A DNA stretch of 18,367 nt from HLUCCA09 sp039189975 (GTDB lineage: Bacteria > Pseudomonadota > Alphaproteobacteria > Rhodobacterales > Rhodobacteraceae): contig JBCCYI010000076.1 in assembly GCA_039189975.1 (NCBI GenBank), forward strand, positions 1 through 18,367, read 5' to 3'. The position numbers were made by a program, and so were the translations under genes. The notes beneath the pieces are model-generated. The model saw nothing but the letters and a program-made list of their open reading frames with translations. It made no database searches and had not been told where the DNA came from. Every line of letters starts with the position of its first letter. The first letter of the stretch is position 1. Shown one piece after another: positions 14,634 through 18,367 of the stretch.

Positions 14634-15302
14634 ATGATAGAGCGCCCCCTGGCTCGCAAAGCGGTCATCATCTTTGGTCCGCCCTGCCTCATTCTGGCTC
14701 TGCTCTTTGCGCAGCCCTGGATTGACGCACGCTGGGCGTTTCCGGACCCGATTGTGGCCGCTCAGAGCGCGCCGGAATGTTGCAGTGCTTACTTCGGCGT
14801 GATCTCGAACATCGGAATTCTCTACTGGTGGACGGCCGCGACAGCATGCGCCTGTGCAGCGGCCGCATCGTCGGGCGCCGGGCAGGAGATGCGCCAGATC
14901 GCCTTCATGGCGTCAGCTGCCATGTTCTCCGCGTGGCTGGGACTGGACGACCTGTTGCTGCTGCACGAGCGCATTCTGCCCAGGTTTGGGCTGTCCCAGA
15001 GCATGATTTTGGGAACATATGCGCTGGCGGGCCTGGCCTATCTGTGCGTTTTCGCGCGCGACATTCTCCGGAAAGACGCCACTCTGCTCGGTCTGGGTCT
15101 CGCGGCGCTGGGAATCAGTCTTGGTCTGGATCTTGCCGTCTCGGATCAGAGCGATTGGCAAAAGATGCTCGAGGACAGTGCAAAGTTCATCGGGGTGGCC
15201 GGATGGGCAGGGTTCCACATTGTGCGCGCGTGGGAGGTCATCGGAACACTGGTCGCCGGGCGTGCGCGGACGCCGCAGAGCGCATCGGGTTCCGGCACCT
15301 GA
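14634..15302 (+). CDS. Polytopic membrane protein of unknown function
   Basis: This is a 222-residue integral membrane protein with about six hydrophobic helices (roughly 8-27, 55-77, 88-110, 123-141, 148-168, 183-203). I do not recognise a named family. Two polar motifs next to or within helices look functional: GLDDLLLLHE (103-112, with Asp105, Asp106, His111, Glu112) and LEDSAKFIGVAGW (179-191, with Glu180, Asp181, Lys184). Charged residues kept in helices suggest an enzyme or a proton/ion-coupled role. A Cys-Cys pair (49-50) sits in the first external loop. It begins 6 bases after the ATP-grasp stop and probably belongs to the same transcript, so it may export, process or anchor the ligase product. 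Function is otherwise unknown. Confidence 0.8.
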   Translation: MIERPLARKAVIIFGPPCLILALLFAQPWIDARWAFPDPIVAAQSAPECCSAYFGVISNIGILYWWTAATACACAAAASSGAGQEMRQIAFMASAAMFSAWLGLDDLLLLHERILPRFGLSQSMILGTYALAGLAYLCVFARDILRKDATLLGLGLAALGISLGLDLAVSDQSDWQKMLEDSAKFIGVAGWAGFHIVRAWEVIGTLVAGRARTPQSASGSGT

Positions 15303-15768
15303 GCTGGCCGCACGCCTGCGCGCATCAACGTACCATCGCGGTCCGGTATGGCGCCATGCCGGGGCTGAGCTGCGCTTTTCGACGTCCTCTCGAAGCGACG
15401 GGGCAGCCTGGCATGCGCGCGCAATTGCGCGTCTGGAGATTGCGTCATCGCGTCATTCGCGGGAGCCGCATGTGGACCTGTGGGATGTGCGCAGGGCGCG
15501 CCGTCCGAAAGCTGAGGGCAATGCGAAATCACCGCTTGCATTCCTGATTGATTCAGTCAAGATTGCGGCTGCCCTAGCCCGACCACGCGGTCTGCCCGGC
15601 GTTTTCACACCTCACCGTTCGAACGGACCAACCCCAAGGGAATTTGCCGGTGCGGCAGAGGTCTTCGGACAAGAGCGACGGAGCACCGATGGCCCTTTCT
15701 GCACCGCTGCCCTGCGATGGCACGCATCTGTCGTCCGCCGTCCGACATCGCTCGCTGGAGAAAGACCG
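15303..15768. other. Gene-poor 466-base spacer
   Basis: No confident gene is present. A possible promoter for the next gene is TTGCAT (15536-15541), a 17-base spacer, then AAGATT (15559-15564). It lies in a locally AT-richer stretch that includes the near-palindrome TGATTGATTCAGTCA. The open frame running through from 15019 lacks a plausible start or protein-like composition before 15769. Confidence 0.35.
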
Positions 15769-16281
15769 ATGACCCCACCCCCCGAAAGCTGCGGCGTCAA
15801 TCGCGGCATTTTGCGCCAAGAGCTTGGGTACTCCGAGGCTGAAGAGGGCGTGCTGACGATTGCGCGCCACTACTTCAACACCTTCGCCTGCCCGGAACGG
15901 CACGGCTGGATCGCCGCGATCGCTGCGGCGCTGCAGGACTTCGACGATGCACATGGTCCGGAGGTTGCGGTGGCGGTCCTGGCCGCGGTTCAGGCGATGC
16001 GTCGCACGCGGTACTCGACCTTCCGGTTCAACAATCCCGATTGTGCTGTCTGCGCGCGCTACGTCACGCCGCACGAGAGGGCGTTTATGGCGAGCTTGCG
16101 CGCTGTGGAGCGCGGCCGGACGGCAGATGCGGCGGCGCATGCTGGACTGCTCTGCGAGGGCAATGATGTGCGCGGGTTTCTCTCGGCACTTGATGTGCTC
16201 GCGGCGCGCGCATTGCCCGCGGACGGGACACAGTCCCACCCTTCGGGCACGCGGAGCCCTGCCGAAGTGGCGGGTGTCTAG
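15769..16281 (+). CDS. CxxC-containing protein of unknown function
   Basis: This is a 170-residue, probably cytoplasmic, mostly helical protein without a signal peptide or membrane segment. I do not recognise the family. The most conserved-looking part is FRFNNPDCAVCARYVTPHER (85-104), where Cys92 and Cys95 form a CxxC that could bind zinc or an iron-sulphur cluster, or be redox active. Further cysteines are at 8, 41 (FACPERHGW) and 129. The last 25 residues are low-complexity. The start at 15769 has GGAG 8 bases upstream (CTGGAGAAAGACCG); the much longer frame from 15019 overlaps the membrane-protein gene and was rejected. It is followed after 5 bases by a possible small ORF and then the Sel1-repeat gene. 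Confidence 0.7.
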   Translation: MTPPPESCGVNRGILRQELGYSEAEEGVLTIARHYFNTFACPERHGWIAAIAAALQDFDDAHGPEVAVAVLAAVQAMRRTRYSTFRFNNPDCAVCARYVTPHERAFMASLRAVERGRTADAAAHAGLLCEGNDVRGFLSALDVLAARALPADGTQSHPSGTRSPAEVAGV

Positions 16282-16286
16282 GCACG

Positions 16287-16469
16287 GTGTCCGCACTGGC
16301 GCGCTGGTCTCAATCGGCAACGCAATATGTGGCGCCATGGATTGGCGGGAGTGCTTACGGCGTGAGCCGCTCCGCCCTAGCGCGCTGGGCCCATTGCGTG
16401 CGCCAACGTGTCTGGCCGTCCCTCGACAGCCTAGAGGAGTGGGCCTCCGGGCATGACCCTTTCCCCTGA
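16287..16469 (+). CDS. Possible 60-residue protein with an internal repeat
   Basis: A GTG-started frame of 60 residues begins 5 bases after the CxxC gene and overlaps the longest form of the Sel1 gene by 17 bases. It contains two related segments, SALARWSQSATQYVAPW (about 2-18) and SALARWAHCVRQRVWPS (about 29-45), sharing SALARW, then Q-x-V-x-P. Each could form an amphipathic helix. The tight spacing and internal repeat argue that it is translated. The lack of a good ribosome-binding site and the small size argue against. No family is recognised. Confidence 0.35.
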   Translation: MSALARWSQSATQYVAPWIGGSAYGVSRSALARWAHCVRQRVWPSLDSLEEWASGHDPFP

Positions 16470-16524
16470 CGCCACCGAGCCCGACCCCATGACCCAACCC
16501 TACCCCAAGAGAATGGGACCCTCC

Positions 16525-17169
16525 ATGCTTGCCAACCGGCTTATGGCCCTGACCGCTACAGCTCTTATCTCCCTGAGTGGCGCGGCGGGCGCGACACCTT
16601 CAGCCACGGGCGCGAACCCGGCTTGTATGGATCTGCCGGCCCACGCAGAGCAGGCCGCCGAGGCAGGGAGTGCGGAGGCTCAGGCGATGGTCGGCACCTT
16701 CCTCATCGATGGCCCGTGTCGCGATTCCAAGATCGCCCGCTGGGAGGGGATCATATGGCTGGAGCGCGCATCCGAGCGTGGCCATGTCGACGCTGCACTA
16801 CGCCTGGCGACGATTTTCGACTTTGGCGAGGGCGTCGCGCCAGATCCAAGACGTGCGGGCCTGCACTACCGCCGTGCCGCGCGCGCCGGTCTGGTGGAGG
16901 CACAGCACCGCTACGGCATGCTCTTGATCACAAGTGGAAATGCCTCTGTCCGGGAAGAGGGGCTGACATGGCTTGGCCTCGCGGCGGATCAGGGCGACAG
17001 CCTTGCCGCAGCCGCTCTGGGGCTCTTGCATGCCCGCGGTCTGCATGGGGTAGAACGCGATACGTGCCAGGCGCTTTTATGGTACGATGCCAGTGAGGCG
17101 TTGGGGGCGCCCATGCCGCTTGATGCGCTGCGCCAGGAGGTTGTTCTGCACGGGGCTCCCGAGTGTTGA
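16525..17169 (+). CDS. Secreted Sel1-repeat protein
   Basis: This is a 214-residue protein from the start chosen here. It has a clear signal peptide (MLANRLMALTATALISLSGAAGA) and about four Sel1-type tetratricopeptide-like repeats, seen as A-x-x-G-x-x-x-A-x-x-x-L-G patterns: AEAGSAEAQAMVGTF, ASERGHVDAALRLATIFDFG, AARAGLVEAQHRYGMLL and AADQGDSLAAAALGLLHARG. Sel1 proteins are scaffolds for protein-protein contacts, often periplasmic in Proteobacteria. Cysteines near the mature N-terminus, in GPCRDS, in RDTCQALLWY and at the C-terminus may form disulphides. Starts at 16453, 16489 and 16513 are also open; 16453 gives 238 residues with an acidic, proline-rich lead that is unusual for a signal peptide. 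None has a strong ribosome-binding site. The partner is unknown. Confidence 0.83.
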   Translation: MLANRLMALTATALISLSGAAGATPSATGANPACMDLPAHAEQAAEAGSAEAQAMVGTFLIDGPCRDSKIARWEGIIWLERASERGHVDAALRLATIFDFGEGVAPDPRRAGLHYRRAARAGLVEAQHRYGMLLITSGNASVREEGLTWLGLAADQGDSLAAAALGLLHARGLHGVERDTCQALLWYDASEALGAPMPLDALRQEVVLHGAPEC

Positions 17170-17197
17170 CACAGAAGACCCGCAGGGCCACCGTTTA

Positions 17198-17226
17198 GAT
17201 GGCTGTGGTGGTTCCAGGGCGGTTCG
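17198..17226 (+). repeat. Direct repeat, copy 1, upstream of the four-cysteine gene
   Basis: GATGG, a short variable stretch, then GTTCCAGGGCGGTTCG (17211-17226). It matches copy 2 at 17921-17948 in 15 of the 16 core bases. The copies flank the gene at 17287-17697. Confidence 0.35.
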
Positions 17227-17286
17227 CCTCTGCGAGCGTGGTGCCCCGCGGAGCTTGAACACACCGAAGACAGAAGGAGGATCGGC

Positions 17287-17697
17287 ATGCGTACTATCGC
17301 TCTGGCTGCGTCGGTGATGATCGCCGGAGGTCCGTCCAGCGCCCAGTATCTACTGGAGATCGAGGGCTTCGGCCTGCGCGAGTACTATTGCCAGATCACG
17401 GTGTCTCTGGAGAACCAGTCCGATAGCCCGCTGACAGAGATAAGCGGCTTCTTCTACAACTATATCGGTGAGGAGAAGGTCGGCCGGAGCAAGGGCGCAT
17501 GGTTCATGAGCGTGGCGCCCGGCGCACGTGCCGAAGCGACGTTCGAGACGCCGAACGCCCCATGCGACGCTGTCGAGCGCTACGAGTTCGTGGTGGGGGC
17601 GTGCCGCCTCGGCGCCGGGTTTGAGGAGAAGTCGGTCTGCGCCGGATTGATCCGCGGAAGCGGCCCGATTGTGGTTGTTGCACCGGACGGATCCTGA
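17287..17697 (+). CDS. Small secreted four-cysteine protein, family unknown (copy B)
   Basis: This is a 136-residue secreted protein with a short signal peptide ending SSAQ. The start is well supported by AAGGAGG 6 bases upstream. The mature part has four cysteines (35, 93, 106, 118). Compared with the protein at 56-508, the first two cysteines are exactly 58 residues apart in both. An LxN motif sits 8 residues after the first cysteine, a proline 13 residues after it, a PxAR motif about 45 residues after it, and both second cysteines are followed by Asp. Overall identity is otherwise low, so they are distant relatives with a probable shared two-disulphide beta fold. No known domain is recognised. 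It stands 117 bases after the Sel1 gene and may have its own promoter. Confidence 0.8.
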   Translation: MRTIALAASVMIAGGPSSAQYLLEIEGFGLREYYCQITVSLENQSDSPLTEISGFFYNYIGEEKVGRSKGAWFMSVAPGARAEATFETPNAPCDAVERYEFVVGACRLGAGFEEKSVCAGLIRGSGPIVVVAPDGS

Positions 17698-18213
17698 CGC
17701 GCTCTTCGCCGCGCCGGCTCGCTTGAGAGAAGGAGCAGTGCGGGCAAGCCGAACACGAAGGCATGTTTCTTCAGCAAATGGTGCGTGGCCCAGGTGGCCC
17801 AGACCTCCCCATCGCGTCTGCACATGACGTTTTGGGCGCCCTCGATGCAGTGTCAGACGTATGCCAGCAGCCAGCCAGTGGCAGCTGTCCTGTCCATTGC
17901 GTCGGTCGAGTTGCGACGGTGATGGGGTGGACGTTCCAGGACGGTTCGACACCCGTCAGCGAGGCACGATGCGTGCGCTGGACGCAACGACCGTGTCAAC
18001 TGAACAATCAACCGTCAGCAGATTGCATGCGGCCGCGACAAGCCCTGTCCTGCCCCAAGCCCTAGGAGCCTCGTGGACCGCGCCCCAAGGGCGGACTGTG
18101 CAGTGCTTGGAGCACGCGGCGCGGGCTTTGCCACGCTCTCGGCTGCATCGGCGTGCCTTTCGCGCCCGGCCTCCCGTCGAGGAGAAACGGGCGACGAGCG
18201 GCGCCTTCCCGGA
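17698..18213. other. Gene-poor 516-base spacer
   Basis: No convincing gene was found. It contains copy 2 of the direct repeat (17921-17948). A minus-strand frame (from 17825) has one hydrophobic stretch (AFVFGLPALLLLS) but no ribosome-binding site and runs into copy B antisense. The 3' end of the ABC ATPase gene's transcript must lie here. Only a short GGCG/CGCC stem just after its stop, without a strong U-run, was seen. Confidence 0.4.
17921..17948 (+). repeat. Direct repeat, copy 2, downstream of the four-cysteine gene
   Basis: GATGG, a short variable stretch, then GTTCCAGGACGGTTCG (17933-17948), one core mismatch from copy 1 and about 720 bases away in the same orientation. A weaker AGCG-x-GG resemblance continues after the core. 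Confidence 0.35.
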
Positions 18214-18367
18214 TCAGGCCAACGCCGCGCAATGCGGCAGGACATAGGGCTGCGTCCCCTCCGGTGCCACGCCCACGCGCAGGCGGCAGCCGTAGACGTC
18301 GGAGAGCGTTGTATCCGTCATCACCTCGGCGGGCGCGCCATCCGCATGCAGCCGGCCCTCCCGCAAG
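18214..18367 (-). CDS. ABC transporter ATP-binding protein, C-terminal fragment (iron-siderophore/hemin type)
   Basis: A minus-strand frame open from the window edge ends at TGA (18216-18214) and gives 50 C-terminal residues. LREGRLHADGAPAEVMTD, then LSDVYGCRLRVG and PYVLP, is the typical tail of FecE/FepC/HmuV-like ATPases: the REG-R-x-x-A-D-G-x-P-x-E-V block after the D- and H-loops, then L-x-x-V-[YF]-G and a final VLP. The Walker motifs lie beyond the window. Such proteins power import of ferric siderophores, haem or cobalamin from the periplasm. It could serve the receptor at 3123-5447, but it is 11 kb away and on a separate transcript, so that link is only a possibility. Confidence 0.75.
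   Translation of the reverse strand, partial: LREGRLHADGAPAEVMTDTTLSDVYGCRLRVGVAPEGTQPYVLPHCAALA

Noticed and set aside
15548..15560. FNR-like box TTGATTCAGTCAA
   Set aside because: FNR/FnrL sites need six bases between TTGA and TCAA; here there are five.
15019..15768. Upstream extension of the CxxC protein frame
   Set aside because: It overlaps the membrane-protein gene and has no protein-like motifs; the ATG at 15769 has its own ribosome-binding site.
17580..17825. Minus-strand 81-codon frame with a hydrophobic stretch
   Set aside because: Half of it is antisense to the four-cysteine gene, it has no ribosome-binding site, and the sequence resembles no family I know.

Overview
The window is GC-rich with strong G/C bias at third codon positions. 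Its gene families (FecI/FecR cell-surface signalling, tripartite tricarboxylate (TTT) transport, a Bradyrhizobium-type tartrate dehydratase) suggest an alphaproteobacterium, most likely a Rhodobacterales (Roseobacter-type) chromosome. That assignment is inferred from protein style, not from a marker gene. No tRNA, rRNA, CRISPR array or insertion sequence was recognised.

Region 1 (56-7004, all minus strand) is a ferric-chelate uptake locus. In transcription order it has an ECF sigma factor (FecI type), a FecR-type anti-sigma regulator, a TonB-dependent receptor with an N-terminal signalling (STN) domain, a small three-helix membrane protein, a PepSY-type inner-membrane protein, a DUF3325-like membrane protein with a coiled-coil extension, and a small secreted four-cysteine protein. 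The first three form a complete surface-signalling module. The next three are the usual membrane partners of receptors that hand iron to a PepSY-type reductase.

Region 2 (7252-12805) looks like a D-tartrate utilisation locus. On the minus strand lie a D-2-hydroxyacid dehydrogenase, a TTT substrate-binding protein and a fused TctA-TctB permease. Divergent on the plus strand is a very clear D-tartrate dehydratase (TarD, enolase superfamily). The divergent spacer carries two GGT-NNN-ACC palindromes of the kind FadR/GntR regulators bind, and a perfect 14-bp hairpin separates the binding-protein gene from the permease gene.

Region 3 (13410-17697, plus strand) holds poorly characterised genes: an ATP-grasp ligase followed by a polytopic membrane protein, a CxxC protein, a possible 60-residue protein with an internal repeat, a secreted Sel1-repeat protein, and a second secreted four-cysteine protein. 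The last is a distant relative of the gene at 56-508, with the same 58-residue spacing between its first two mature cysteines. The two copies lie almost 17 kb apart.

Region 4 (18214-18367, minus strand, running off the window) is the C-terminal end of an iron-siderophore/hemin-type ABC transporter ATPase. Gene-poor stretches at 12806-13409, 15303-15768 and 17698-18213 hold only hairpins or weak signals.
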